Shown one piece after another: positions 8,588 through 17,417 of a stretch of 64,000 nt of DNA (position 1 is the first letter of the stretch; each line of letters opens with the position of its first letter). The notes below the pieces were generated by a model. The model ran no database searches. It was not told where the DNA came from and saw only the letters and a program-made list of their open reading frames with translations. Location: NCBI RefSeq assembly GCF_001584335.1, contig NZ_LSBB01000020.1:990207-1054206 (forward strand), in the 5' to 3' direction. The translations under genes and the position numbers were made by a program. The stretch is from Bacillus atrophaeus. GTDB lineage: Bacteria; Bacillota; Bacilli; Bacillales; Bacillaceae.

Positions 8588-8636
8588 AAAAAACAGATGC
8601 ACTTGACCATTTACCGGCCAGGGCATCTGTTTTTTT
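8588..8636 (+). terminator. Terminator of yndGHJ
   Basis: AAACAGATGC and GCATCTGTTT arms enclose an inner complementary TGACC/GGCCA region, followed by a T run. It closes the three-gene operon. Confidence 0.8.
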
Positions 8637-8802
8637 CTGTGCAGGAAAAAAGGACTAAATCATAAGTGGAATTCTAGTTGAAGTAACAATGGGGCGGAGT
8701 AAAGACCATTAAAATATTACAAATGTAAGAACGATGTTCGGGATAAAAGTATATAATATTGTGAATTTAACAAAAATTTAACAAAGGAGAAGAGATTGAT
8801 TC

Positions 8803-8859
8803 ATGAAAAACTCTCGGCGAATCATTCATAATGTTCATTCGGGATTAGAGGCGGAGTAG
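8803..8859 (+). CDS. 18-codon upstream reading frame directly before yndL
   Basis: ATG at 8803 has a strong site AAAGGAGAAG. The 18-residue frame (MKNSRRIIHNVHSGLEAE) ends with TAG immediately before the yndL ATG. No hydrophobic segment is present. Either it is a leader peptide that couples translation to yndL, or the annotated yndL start is too far upstream and this is a by-product. I favour a coupled leader. Confidence 0.4.
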   Translation: MKNSRRIIHNVHSGLEAE

Positions 8860-9621
8860 ATGAAACCGGCCAAAGTAACCCTACTCCACCGTATGCTCCA
8901 TTGCTTGAAGCATGTTGATTGTAACATAGTAAAGTATTTCACTTCAACTTATCTTCTGGTAAATATTTCATTGTTTGCAATAATCTTATTTCCATTTTCC
9001 GTCATAGCAGAAGCTGAGGATGAATATGCAAACTTTGAAGAATTAAAAAACAATACAAATCCATCTGATTATGGCATATCAACGCAGGAAGGAAACACCA
9101 GCGTCTTAGTGTTAGCCATACACGGAGGCGGGATTGAAGGAGGTACAAGTGAATTAGCAAGAGAACTCAGCAAACATCATTCCATGTATTTGTTTGAAGG
9201 GTTGATGCCCTCCGGCAATTCCGTTTTGCATATCACAAGCACTCACTTTGATGAACCTGCCTCGCTTACTATGGTCAGAGGACACAGGAGTGTTATATCT
9301 TTACACGGTTACTCTGCTGATGAAAAAAATATTAAAGTAGGCGGCACTGATCGAAACAGAGCCGCATTGCTGGTGGAAACGCTTCATAAAGCAGGATTTC
9401 CGGCGGAATTGCTGAGTGCGCAAGATAAGTACGCGGGAGTCAGCCCGGACAATATAGCGAATAAATCAATATCAGGGTTGAGTATCCAGCTGGAATTGAG
9501 CATGGGATTTAGGAAATCTATGTTTGAAACGTTCTCATTAAAAAGCAGATCCAGCACGCAAAATCAAACGTTTTATAAGTTCACCGAAACTATTTCAGAT
9601 TTTATTAACGCTCAATATTAA
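8860..9621 (+). CDS. yndL: YndL: secreted poly-gamma-glutamate hydrolase family protein
   Basis: 253 residues from ATG 8860. A long basic N-region (residues 1-27) precedes a hydrophobic signal core (about 28-48) ending VIAEA, so a start inside the N-region is possible. The catalytic body has AIHGGGIEGGTSELAREL and VISLHGY, the zinc ligands of the PghP family, and SIQLELS near the C-terminus. It degrades or trims poly-gamma-glutamate by inference. It is paralogous to the 3554 gene, and the two copies flank yndGHJ. It has its own terminator. Confidence 0.85.
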   Translation: MKPAKVTLLHRMLHCLKHVDCNIVKYFTSTYLLVNISLFAIILFPFSVIAEAEDEYANFEELKNNTNPSDYGISTQEGNTSVLVLAIHGGGIEGGTSELARELSKHHSMYLFEGLMPSGNSVLHITSTHFDEPASLTMVRGHRSVISLHGYSADEKNIKVGGTDRNRAALLVETLHKAGFPAELLSAQDKYAGVSPDNIANKSISGLSIQLELSMGFRKSMFETFSLKSRSSTQNQTFYKFTETISDFINAQY

Positions 9622-9644
9622 GCCAGCTTCAAATGTATAAAAAT

Positions 9645-9695
9645 AAAACCCAAGCGACTCGATGATTTCTATTTTTTTGAGTTTACTTGGGTTTT
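9645..9695 (+). terminator. Terminator of yndL
   Basis: AAAACCCAAG at 9645-9654 pairs with CTTGGGTTTT at 9686-9695. The interior contains a smaller GACTC/GAGT pairing and a T run. Confidence 0.7.
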
Positions 9696-9738
9696 GATAC
9701 ATATAAATGATAAAAATATAAAGTTATGATTTAATTTA

Positions 9739-9764
9739 TGAAACTTTAAGGTCATACGATCGTA
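9739..9764 (+). promoter_or_regulatory. SigW-type promoter before the membrane-peptide/SPFH operon
   Basis: TGAAAC at 9739-9744, exactly 16 bases, CGTA at 9761-9764. This matches the ECF sigma W consensus (TGAAAC-N16-CGTA) without a mismatch. Transcription would start near 9771, about 55 bases before the first gene. In B. subtilis SigW drives the flotillin-type SPFH operons yuaFGI and yqeZ-floA, which supports the reading. Confidence 0.75.
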
Positions 9765-9824
9765 TATTAAACAGAGTAAGTTATTTTGCTATTAAATGAT
9801 AAAGCTGCAAGAGAGGTGAAATAT

Positions 9825-9965
9825 ATGAAGGTCATAATTGGTTCCATTATTCTTCTGGTCATCATTGGATTCGGTTTATGGCTTATGTTAAGCCCATTCT
9901 TTAAAAAGGTGGGAAGCGGAGCAAGCAAGTTTAAAAAATCATGGGAGGAAGATCGTAATGAATGA
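9825..9965 (+). CDS. 46-aa single-span membrane protein
   Basis: ATG at 9825 follows AGAGAGGTGA. Residues 3-25 form one membrane helix (VIIGSIILLVIIGFGLWLML); the tail is polar and charged (FKKSWEEDRNE). It overlaps the SPFH gene by eight bases, so the two are translationally coupled. In the known SigW flotillin operons an NfeD-type membrane protein is the partner; here the partner is this far smaller peptide. I infer a membrane-anchoring or regulatory partner of the SPFH protein. Confidence 0.65.
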   Translation: MKVIIGSIILLVIIGFGLWLMLSPFFKKVGSGASKFKKSWEEDRNE

Positions 9966-10791
9966 AAATAAAAAAAACAGCACAAAAAAGATTATAGGCG
10001 GAATTATTGTAGGCGCAGCGTTGATCCTTGGAGGGATTACAGCCTCATTATTTATTGAAAAGATTCCAAACGGCTATGTCGGCGTTGTTTACTCACCGAA
10101 TGGCGGGGTGAAATCAGAAACGCTTGATCAGGGCTGGCATTTAGTCGGGCTGTTTAATAAAGTTACTGAATATCCGGTGCGTATGCAGACAGTAGACAAT
10201 GAAGATATTAAAGTAGCAACCTCTGACGGTAAAAACATTTCTATGGATATTGCCTACAACTATGTTGTGCAGCCTGATAAGGTGGTGGAACTGTTCAACA
10301 AGTTTGGAGCGGTTGACATTGAGACAATTGAAAATACATACCTCAAAACAAGATTGTGGGATGCCGCTAGAAAATCCATTTCTAAATACTCCGTAATTGA
10401 TACATACGGTCAGAAATCATCTGAGGCCGCGTCAGAAGTTCAAAAAACATTTGCTGACGATATGAAGGACCTGGGCTTCCTTATCGATGATTTGACGTTA
10501 GGTGTTCCTAAACCTGATAAAGCAACACAAGAAGCAATCGACGCGCGTGTGAAATCTTCACAAGAGCTGGAAAGAACACAAACGGAAATCAAAATTGCTG
10601 AAGCAGAAGCCAAAAAGAAAAAGATCGAAGCTGAAGGAATCGCCGATTATAACCAAATTATCAAGAAATCGATGTCAGATGAAATGATTAAATACAAATG
10701 GATTGAAAAATGGGATGGTAAAACACCAAAAGCGACAGGCACTGATTCATTGCTTCAGCTGCCATTGGATGACGAAGAAGAAAGTAAATAA
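9958..10791 (+). CDS. SPFH/Band 7 (prohibitin-like) membrane protein
   Basis: 277 residues. One membrane helix at about 11-33, then an SPFH domain (about 36-195, starting IPNGYVGVVYSPNGGV), then a Lys/Glu-rich coiled coil (about 197-235, with TEIKIAEAEAKKKKIEAEG) and an acidic tail. SPFH proteins form large ring- or cage-like oligomers at membranes and affect membrane fluidity and protease function. The SigW-type promoter upstream predicts induction by cell-envelope stress. It is not FloT or FloA, which lack this short length; prohibitin-like proteins of this size are also found in phages. Confidence 0.85.
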   Translation: MNENKKNSTKKIIGGIIVGAALILGGITASLFIEKIPNGYVGVVYSPNGGVKSETLDQGWHLVGLFNKVTEYPVRMQTVDNEDIKVATSDGKNISMDIAYNYVVQPDKVVELFNKFGAVDIETIENTYLKTRLWDAARKSISKYSVIDTYGQKSSEAASEVQKTFADDMKDLGFLIDDLTLGVPKPDKATQEAIDARVKSSQELERTQTEIKIAEAEAKKKKIEAEGIADYNQIIKKSMSDEMIKYKWIEKWDGKTPKATGTDSLLQLPLDDEEESK

Positions 10792-10820
10792 AAAAAGGAG
10801 GCGATTTCGGCCTCCTTTTT
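10792..10820. terminator. Bidirectional terminator between the SPFH gene and the XRE gene
   Basis: AAAAAGGAGGC, seven-base loop, GCCTCCTTTTT. It serves both the plus-strand SPFH operon and the minus-strand gene that ends at 10826. Confidence 0.85.
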
Positions 10821-10825
10821 GTGTT

Positions 10826-11044
10826 TTAAGAATCTTCCCAAACAAAAAGATCTTCAATATGGCAGCCGATTGTTTTTGCAACCGTCATAGCAACATTCAT
10901 TGTCATGGTTGTCTTGATTCCATCTATATAATCGTTCAGCCGTCTTTCACTGAGGTTGGTATTTTCAGCGATGTCAGAAATGGTCATATCGTATTCCTTC
11001 AGAACATCTCCTAATCTGCATTTGAGCACTCTATAAACAGGCAT
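10826..11044 (-). CDS. Small XRE/Cro-type transcriptional regulator, 72 aa
   Basis: The start at 11044 (MPVYRVLKCRLGDVL) is chosen because AAAGGGG lies at proper spacing; an upstream ATG at 11080 has none. The whole protein is one Cro/C1 helix-turn-helix (TISDIAENTNLSERRLNDY as helices 2-3) with a hydrophobic C-terminal end (CHIEDLFVWED). It resembles YozG/YvaO-like one-domain regulators. It is convergent with the SPFH operon and may or may not regulate it. Confidence 0.8.
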   Translation of the reverse strand: MPVYRVLKCRLGDVLKEYDMTISDIAENTNLSERRLNDYIDGIKTTMTMNVAMTVAKTIGCHIEDLFVWEDS

Positions 11045-11116
11045 TTGTGAACCCCTTTTTAGACATATTGTAGCATACATGCCGCAGATAAAACATAAGG
11101 CTCTCGTGATAGAGAT

Positions 11117-11566
11117 TTACTCCTTATGTTTATTAGGCAGATCTGGAGATAACTCGTCTGACACTTCAGTTTGATATTGCAACCGGCTGTCTCTTGAAGC
11201 AAGTTGGTCACGGTAATCTTCATTCAACACATTAGCCAGCAAATATCGATGAAAAAAGTATTCAAATACGCCTACACCAAGTGAGGCGATAAGAGCCGCA
11301 AAAAATGGAGAAAAATCACCGCCGGTGCGATTGATAAGAAATACCCAGAGGATAATTAACGACAACCCAAAATCAGCGGCTGTGGCAATAAAATTGCTAG
11401 CCCTTGGCAATATAAGCATATCCCCTGTAAGATAAGAGATCAGCCCTAAAACAAATGTGATGAATAATACACTTAAAAAAGATACATGATAGATTCTGTC
11501 CAAAATGACATATAAAAGGGAAAGGGTCAAAGTGATTTTTGATGCGAGTGCAATTATATGTTTCAT
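11117..11566 (-). CDS. yndM: YndM (DUF2512) membrane protein
   Basis: 149 residues with four membrane segments in the first 115 residues and a charged C-terminal tail (HRYLLANVLNEDYRDQL onward). The pattern of DUF2512/YndM is clear, including DRIYHVSFLSVLFITF and GDMLILPRASN. DUF2512 proteins occur in spore-formers and several are sporulation-expressed, but the job is unknown. In B. subtilis yndM sits beside yndL, as here, except that the SPFH operon and regulator intervene. Confidence 0.85.
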   Translation of the reverse strand: MKHIIALASKITLTLSLLYVILDRIYHVSFLSVLFITFVLGLISYLTGDMLILPRASNFIATAADFGLSLIILWVFLINRTGGDFSPFFAALIASLGVGVFEYFFHRYLLANVLNEDYRDQLASRDSRLQYQTEVSDELSPDLPNKHKE

Positions 11567-11687
11567 TTTACCACCTTACTGATTATTTAATGAAAGCACA
11601 AACTTATTTTTTCACTTTTTTATATCCAAATGAATAGAAAAACTGTCGAGAAAGTCTCAGCAGCTTGAATGAAGAGAGCATCCGAAT

Positions 11688-11987
11688 TTAAATTTGAGGC
11701 AAGTCTTTAGCTGTTTCAGCGGCCTGAATATCAACGTTTATCTGTTCGGATAAATTTCTGGGGTGATAAAAGCCCTTTGCAACCATGTAATTGAAAATTT
11801 GTTCATGTGTATCAATAGCATCGTGCAAATACTCATGTAATGTATCTCTCACTTCCGGAGAAGCCGTCTCGGTAATGGCTATGGCAATATCTTTAATTCC
11901 AGTTTTTGCCGAAATTAAAAAATCAGTGGCAATGACCTGTTCTGTCATACTGCCCATTCCGGCAAGCTTTTGAAAAAATTCATTCAT
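11688..11987 (-). CDS. CotF-family spore coat protein (YraD-like)
   Basis: 99 residues, all helical and without Cys. The CotF-like pattern (MTEQVIATDFLISAKTGIKD, then YLHDAIDTHEQIFNYMVAKG) forms a ferritin-like helix bundle. B. subtilis has the same type of protein as YraD (99 aa). The start overlaps the stop of the upstream 65-aa gene by four bases (ATGA). It is probably expressed late in sporulation in the mother cell, by analogy with the yra genes. Confidence 0.75.
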   Translation of the reverse strand: MNEFFQKLAGMGSMTEQVIATDFLISAKTGIKDIAIAITETASPEVRDTLHEYLHDAIDTHEQIFNYMVAKGFYHPRNLSEQINVDIQAAETAKDLPQI

Positions 11988-12181
11988 ATTTGTTCACCTC
12001 GCTCAGCCAGTAAGCTTTGCAAACGCTCAACCTGCCGTCTTGTTTTTAACGCATCCTGTTCTAAAATGTCTCTTAATTCTTGATCCTGCACTAAACCGGT
12101 CATCGTTGAAGACTTAGTCAAACAAAGGTTTTTAAATACAAGCAGTTCATGAAGATCTAAAGTCTCATGAAACCCATTCAT
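11984..12181 (-). CDS. CotF-family spore coat partner (YraE-like), 65 aa
   Basis: The start at 12181 is chosen because AAAGGA lies nine bases upstream; the earlier ATG at 12190 directly abuts that site. The 65-residue product (MNGFHETLDLHELLVFKNLC) matches the length of B. subtilis YraE and shares the helix pattern of its larger partner at 11688. The two genes form an operon with a four-base overlap, as yraE-yraD do. Coat function is by family only. Confidence 0.7.
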   Translation of the reverse strand: MNGFHETLDLHELLVFKNLCLTKSSTMTGLVQDQELRDILEQDALKTRRQVERLQSLLAERGEQI

Positions 12182-12225
12182 ATAAGTCATTCCTTTCTAA
12201 GAAAAGTTAGACAATCAATATTATT

Positions 12226-12559
12226 TTGAGCAATGGGGTGCTGCTTAAAACAGGAACTTTGTGGAATGCATTATTTTTGAAGAGAGAAGGATTATTATCA
12301 GAAGAAGCAGCTATTGGCGATATGTATCAGGTTTAACCGAAACTGAGTGCACGTAGTTCATTAGGCAGATGGGGAAAGGGTGGGAGGAGGCAGCGAATAT
12401 CAAAGAAGATCATTCACTGTTTACTTTCAGTAGTGCAAATGCCGAAACAATTATCGTAAAGCTGAAGCAAGCATAATTTGGGGAGATATCGGGGACTGGT
12501 TTGATTTTACGCTCACAAGTTCTATGATAAGTGAGTTTATTACATTGAATAAACACTAA
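12226..12559 (+). pseudogene. Decayed gene in at least two frames
   Basis: Three protein-like segments follow one another in different frames: LLKTGTLWNALFLKREGLLS with a stop at 12334-12336, NIKEDHSLFTFSSANAETII with a stop near 12475, and GDWFDFTLTSSMISEFITLN with a stop at 12557-12559. None has a convincing start. They look like one reading frame broken by small indels. The family is not recognised. B. subtilis has fosB (yndN) at this position; I see no fosB motif here. Confidence 0.35.
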
Positions 12560-12838
12560 AAGAACTAATTAAACTATGTACTAAATTTTCAATTTATTTA
12601 TTATCATCTCGCCCCAAAATATCATAAAACTTGTCACTTCTCACGAACTAAAACATGAAACAAATTAGGAATAAATTCGACTACTTATAAACAAGGCTGA
12701 TTATGAATACTTAACAAACGTATTTTACTAAGTGCTTACTTACACTTGGATGGGGCTTGTTCTCAACTGTCAAGATTTATTTCTCGGCAGAGAGACACCA
12801 GAAACTCAGAAAAAGTTTCCTTAAGGAAAAATTATTTG
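12560..12838. other. AT-rich intergenic stretch
   Basis: No gene or clear signal apart from a short self-complementary TTTCCTTAAGGAAA near 12816-12829, just upstream of the small-RNA promoter. Confidence 0.4.
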
Positions 12839-12943
12839 TTGACTTCAACTTAAAAATGTAGGATAATAATGGGTGTAAACATGATGTAATTTTTTCCTCC
12901 TTTTCAGGTTCGTTTCTAAGCCAGGGCGAACCTGCTTTTTTTG
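12839..12943 (+). ncRNA. Candidate small RNA with its own promoter and terminator
   Basis: A near-perfect SigA promoter is present: TTGACT at 12839-12844, 17 bases, GATAAT at 12862-12867. Transcription should start near 12874. A strong terminator follows: CAGGTTCG at 12905-12912, 14-base loop, CGAACCTG at 12927-12934, then an eight-base T run. The predicted RNA is about 70 nt and holds no credible reading frame. Its single-stranded part contains TTTTTTCCTCC, which is complementary to ribosome-binding sites, as in trans-acting regulators such as FsrA. Role inferred. Confidence 0.65.
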
Positions 12944-12958
12944 TTTTGTTATGAATAG

Positions 12959-12989
12959 AACCCCCTTTATATAAAAGAAGGGGGTTTTA
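12959..12989. terminator. Second bidirectional hairpin between the small RNA and lexA
   Basis: AACCCCCTT, AT-rich loop, AAGGGGGTT with T- and A-rich flanks. It may insulate the small RNA from lexA transcription. Confidence 0.6.
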
Positions 12990-12999
12990 TCTATGAAAA

Positions 13000-13027
13000 A
13001 AACTGCCGAAATGAAGTTCGGCAGTTT
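13000..13027 (-). terminator. Terminator of lexA
   Basis: AAACTGCCGAA, six-base loop, TTCGGCAGTTT, with a T run on the minus strand. It lies nine bases past the lexA stop. Confidence 0.85.
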
Positions 13028-13035
13028 AAAAGTTT

Positions 13036-13656
13036 CTAATGAACGGTTCTGAATACACCGATCACTTTTCCTAGTATACTGACATTCTGTAAAATAATCG
13101 GCTCCATTGTTGGATTTTCCGGCTGCAGCCGCACATGAGTATCTTCTTTATAGAAGCGTTTGACTGTAGCTTCATCATCCTCCGTCATGGCGACAACGAT
13201 CTCTCCGTTGTTGGCAGTGCTTTGCTGCTTTACAATGACGTAATCTTTATCGAGAATTCCGGCATCAATCATACTTTCACCCATAATCTCCAGCATAAAC
13301 ACGTGCTCGTCCGGCGGAACCATCCGATCAGGCAGCGGGAAATACTCCTCAATATTCTCTACTGCTGTAATGGGGCTTCCTGCCGTTACTTTTCCGATAA
13401 CAGGCACATTAACAACTTGGCTTTTCGGAATTTGCACTTCTTCTTCATCTAGTATTTCTATCGCTCTTGGTTTTGTCGGATCACGCCTGATCAGCCCCTT
13501 CGTCTCTAAACGAGCCAAATGCCCGTGGACAGTCGAACTGGACGCAAGGCCTACAGCCTCCCCAATCTCCCTTACAGAAGGCGGATATCCTTTTGTTTTT
13601 ACCTCTGCTTTTATAAAACGGAGGATATCAAGTTGCCTTTTTGATAGCTTCGTCAT
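13036..13656 (-). CDS. lexA: LexA (DinR), SOS repressor
   Basis: 206 residues from [15 protein letters not shown]; a longer open frame upstream lacks a ribosome site, and GAGGTGCG precedes this ATG. The N-terminal winged helix (about 1-65, [20 protein letters not shown]) binds the LexA box. The C-terminal S24 domain has the cleavage site VTAGSP, catalytic Ser in GESMIDAG and catalytic Lys in EATVKRF. RecA filaments trigger self-cleavage. It is divergent from yneA and both share the boxes at 13714-13793, so it autoregulates. Confidence 0.97.
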   Translation of the reverse strand: MTKLSKRQLDILRFIKAEVKTKGYPPSVREIGEAVGLASSSTVHGHLARLETKGLIRRDPTKPRAIEILDEEEVQIPKSQVVNVPVIGKVTAGSPITAVENIEEYFPLPDRMVPPDEHVFMLEIMGESMIDAGILDKDYVIVKQQSTANNGEIVVAMTEDDEATVKRFYKEDTHVRLQPENPTMEPIILQNVSILGKVIGVFRTVH

Positions 13657-13713
13657 TTTTCGCACCTCTAACGTCGATTTTAAGTAGATTATAGCATGAT
13701 TTTCCTTACAGTA

Positions 13714-13793
13714 CAAACATAGGTTCGAAAAAAACAATTGACAGAAACATTTGTTCGTATATACTTGAGTTATAAAAAGCGAACAAACATTCT
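13714..13793. promoter_or_regulatory. Three LexA boxes and the yneA promoter
   Basis: Sites close to CGAAC-N4-GTTCG are at 13714-13727 (CGAACCTATGTTTG on the minus strand), 13744-13757 (GAAACATTTGTTCG) and 13780-13793 (CGAACAAACATTCT). The yneA promoter TTGACA (13738-13743), 16 bases, TATACT (13760-13765) overlaps the middle box. This arrangement is the known dinR-yneA control region of B. subtilis. Confidence 0.9.
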
Positions 13794-13810
13794 TATCGGA
13801 GGTTGTTTTT

Positions 13811-14122
13811 ATGATTAAAGAATTTATTATCTTTGTCGGCCTGTTCACGGGAGTTTTAAGTGCTGTTATTCTTCTTTTATCATTTACAAACAATGATCAA
13901 GAGCAAAATCAATATGTTAAAATAGAAGTCCAATCGGGAGATACGCTTTGGTCGTTGGCTGATCAGGTGTCTCATACGAAAAAGATAAACAAAAAGGATT
14001 TTATTGAATGGGTAACGGAGGAAAATAATCTTCAGACTTCTGATATACAGGCGGGAGATGTATTAATGCTTCCCTTAAAAAAGGAACATCCTGCTGCATA
14101 TCAATTGGCAACTGTTAAATAG
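13811..14122 (+). CDS. yneA: YneA, SOS cell-division suppressor
   Basis: 103 residues: one N-terminal membrane helix (about 4-25) and an extracellular LysM domain (about 37-90, [14 protein letters not shown] to [10 protein letters not shown]). It delays septation after DNA damage and in B. subtilis is removed by extracellular proteases. ATG 13811 follows GGAGGTTG. It is strongly LexA-controlled through the boxes in front of it and is transcribed with yneB and ynzC. Confidence 0.95.
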   Translation: MIKEFIIFVGLFTGVLSAVILLLSFTNNDQEQNQYVKIEVQSGDTLWSLADQVSHTKKINKKDFIEWVTEENNLQTSDIQAGDVLMLPLKKEHPAAYQLATVK

Positions 14123-14135
14123 AGAGGAAAGATAG

Positions 14136-14792
<657 letters not shown>

Positions 14793-14862
14793 TGAGTGAA
14801 TCGTTTGTAAAACCTCTGCTGATTTAGTAGTATAAAGGCAAAATGGAATAAAGGAGTTTAAC

Positions 14863-15096
14863 ATGATTTCAAACGAAAAAATTGCCAGAATCAATGAGCT
14901 TGCTGCAAAAGCGAAATCAGGCGTTATTACTGATGATGAAAAAGCTGAGCAGAAGAAGCTTCGTGAAGAATACCTCAAAGGATTTCGCTCTTCTATGAAA
15001 AACACACTGAAAAGTGTTAAAATCATTGATCCTGAAGGCAATGATGTAACACCAGAAAAACTAAAAAGAGAAAAAAGAAATAACAAGCTGCACTAA
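14863..15096 (+). CDS. ynzC: YnzC (DUF896), SOS operon protein
   Basis: 77 residues, helical hairpin at the N-terminus ([19 protein letters not shown]) and a basic C-terminal half. It matches the DUF896 family, with a solved helical-hairpin structure in B. subtilis. Last gene of the yneA-yneB-ynzC SOS operon; function unknown. RBS AAAGGAG. A perfect terminator follows. Confidence 0.93.
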   Translation: MISNEKIARINELAAKAKSGVITDDEKAEQKKLREEYLKGFRSSMKNTLKSVKIIDPEGNDVTPEKLKREKRNNKLH

Positions 15097-15099
15097 TAT

Positions 15100-15131
15100 A
15101 AAAGGAATACGTCAATATCGTATTCCTTTTT
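15100..15131 (+). terminator. Terminator of yneA-yneB-ynzC
   Basis: AAAAGGAATACG, loop TCAATAT, CGTATTCCTTTT plus T. Confidence 0.9.
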
Positions 15132-15263
15132 GGTATATACTAACAACGTCAGTGTAAGCGACATTTTTCAACAAGTTTCTCTCAAATTTAAGCTGAAACA
15201 GTTGAGAAAAACGCTTCGGAGATTTATGATGAAGAGGTACAACACATATGGAAGGGGATTTTT

Positions 15264-17267
15264 ATGGATACAATTGAAAAGAAATCAGTTGCTACCATAC
15301 GCACACTATCTATAGACGCTATTGAAAAAGCAAACTCCGGTCATCCGGGAATGCCTATGGGGGCTGCTCCTATGGCATATACGCTATGGACAAAAATTAT
15401 GAATGTAAGTCCGAAGAACCCTGGCTGGTTTAATCGTGACCGTTTTGTTTTATCTGCGGGACACGGCTCAATGCTTTTATACAGTATGCTTCATTTAAGC
15501 GGGTACGATCTCAGTATTGATGATCTAAAGGGATTCCGCCAATGGGGCAGCAAAACACCTGGACATCCTGAATACGGGCATACAGCAGGTGTTGACGCGA
15601 CAACAGGGCCGCTCGGACAGGGAATCGGAATGGCAGTTGGGATGGCTATTGCAGAACGCCACTTAGCAGAAACATACAACCGCGATTCATTCAACGTAGT
15701 AGATCATTATACATACAGCATTTGCGGTGATGGTGACTTGATGGAGGGTATCTCTTCAGAAGCGGCTTCACTGGCAGGCCATCTTCAGCTGGGACGTCTG
15801 GTCGTACTTTACGATTCTAATGACATCTCGTTAGACGGAGACTTAGACCGCTCATTCTCAGAAAATGTAAAGCAGCGTTTTGAGGCAATGAATTGGGAAG
15901 TTCTCTATGTCGAAGACGGTAACAATATCGAAGAATTAACTGCCGCTCTTGAAAAAGCGCGCCAAAATGAAAAAAAACCTACATTAATTGAAGTAAAAAC
16001 AACCATTGGATTCGGTTCACCTAACCGCGCAGGTACATCAGGTGTTCACGGTGCGCCGCTTGGTTCAGAGGAAAGTAAATTAACTAAAGAAGCTTATGCA
16101 TGGACATATGAAGAGGACTTCTATGTACCGTCAGAAGTATACGACCATTTTAAACAAACGGTAAAAGAAGCAGGAGAGAAGAAAGAGCAGGAATGGAACG
16201 AGCTCTTCGACAAATATAAAGAAATCTACCCTGAACTTGCTGAACAGTTAGAGCTTGGCATCAAAGGAGAACTTCCGAAAGATTGGGATAAAGAGGTTCC
16301 TGTTTATGAAAAAGGAAGCAGCTTAGCTTCACGCGCATCTTCCGGAGAAGTTTTAAATGGCATTGCAAAGCAGATCCCTTATTTTGTAGGAGGATCGGCT
16401 GACCTTGCAGGGTCAAATAAAACCAATATTAAAAATGCCGCAGATTATACGGCAGCCGACTATTCAGGCCGTAATTTCTGGTTCGGTGTTCGTGAATTTG
16501 CAATGGGTGCCGCATTAAACGGAATGGCGCTTCACGGCGGTCTTCGGGTATTCGGCGGAACATTCTTTGTCTTCTCTGATTATTTAAGACCGGCAATCCG
16601 TCTCGCTTCATTAATGGGGCTTCCGGTAACCTATGTATTCACTCATGACAGCATTGCTGTAGGAGAAGACGGACCGACGCATGAGCCGGTGGAACAGCTT
16701 GCTTCTTTACGTGCTATGCCTAATCTCTCAGTCATCAGACCGGCTGACGGCAATGAAACGGCAGCTGCTTGGAAGCTCGCATTACAAAGCAAGGATCATC
16801 CGACGGCCTTGGTGCTCACCCGTCAAAACCTTCCTACTATCGATCAAACTGCTGATGTAGCTTTAGCAGGTGTTGAGAAAGGTGCTTATGTCGTATCTAA
16901 AGCACAAAATGATTCACCTGATGCCCTTCTTTTAGCTACAGGTTCTGAAGTAGGACTTGCGATTGAAGCACAGGCTGAATTGGCAAAAGAAAATATCCAC
17001 GTGTCAGTCGTAAGTATGCCGGCATGGGATCGTTTTGAAAAGCAATCAGACGAATATAAAAATTCCGTACTTCCAGCAGATGTGAAAAAACGTCTTGCTA
17101 TTGAAATGGGAGCTTCATTTGGATGGGGTAAATATACAGGGCTTGAGGGTGACGTGCTTGGTATTGATCAATTCGGCGCCTCCGCTCCTGGTGAAACCAT
17201 TATGAAAGAATACGGTTTCTCTGTATCAAACGTAGTTGATCGTGTGAAGAAATTAATAAGCAAATAA
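15264..17267 (+). CDS. tkt: Transketolase
   Basis: 667 residues, full length. It transfers two-carbon ketol units in the pentose phosphate pathway using thiamine diphosphate. Visible signatures are [12 protein letters not shown] with the following catalytic His, the transketolase N-terminal region [13 protein letters not shown], the ThDP-Mg motif CGDGDLMEG followed by YDSN, and the pyrimidine-domain segment [16 protein letters not shown] 15264 follows AAGGGG. It is monocistronic, in the same place as in B. subtilis. Confidence 0.97.
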   Translation: MDTIEKKSVATIRTLSIDAIEKANSGHPGMPMGAAPMAYTLWTKIMNVSPKNPGWFNRDRFVLSAGHGSMLLYSMLHLSGYDLSIDDLKGFRQWGSKTPGHPEYGHTAGVDATTGPLGQGIGMAVGMAIAERHLAETYNRDSFNVVDHYTYSICGDGDLMEGISSEAASLAGHLQLGRLVVLYDSNDISLDGDLDRSFSENVKQRFEAMNWEVLYVEDGNNIEELTAALEKARQNEKKPTLIEVKTTIGFGSPNRAGTSGVHGAPLGSEESKLTKEAYAWTYEEDFYVPSEVYDHFKQTVKEAGEKKEQEWNELFDKYKEIYPELAEQLELGIKGELPKDWDKEVPVYEKGSSLASRASSGEVLNGIAKQIPYFVGGSADLAGSNKTNIKNAADYTAADYSGRNFWFGVREFAMGAALNGMALHGGLRVFGGTFFVFSDYLRPAIRLASLMGLPVTYVFTHDSIAVGEDGPTHEPVEQLASLRAMPNLSVIRPADGNETAAAWKLALQSKDHPTALVLTRQNLPTIDQTADVALAGVEKGAYVVSKAQNDSPDALLLATGSEVGLAIEAQAELAKENIHVSVVSMPAWDRFEKQSDEYKNSVLPADVKKRLAIEMGASFGWGKYTGLEGDVLGIDQFGASAPGETIMKEYGFSVSNVVDRVKKLISK

Positions 17268-17276
17268 GTGTTTGTA

Positions 17277-17306
17277 AGGGGATGAGTCAAATCATCCTCT
17301 TTTTCA
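17277..17306 (+). terminator. Terminator of tkt
   Basis: AGGGGATGA, loop GTCAAA, TCATCCTCT with a T run directly after the tkt stop. Confidence 0.7.
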
Positions 17307-17417
17307 TGTTTATACGACAAAAATAGTATAATGATTTTAACAGTAATAGACATTTCTTTCTTTTCTTCTTTTGTATAATAGAGAGCATATTAAGGCGCTG
17401 AATAAGGGGATGAGAGA

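Noticed and set aside
12992..13060. Short plus-strand ATG frame inside the lexA terminator
   Set aside because: The apparent ribosome site is the hairpin arm AAGGGGG; the frame runs antisense into lexA.
13657..13893. N-terminal extension of LexA
   Set aside because: It would cover all LexA boxes and the yneA promoter; the ATG at 13656 fits the known length.
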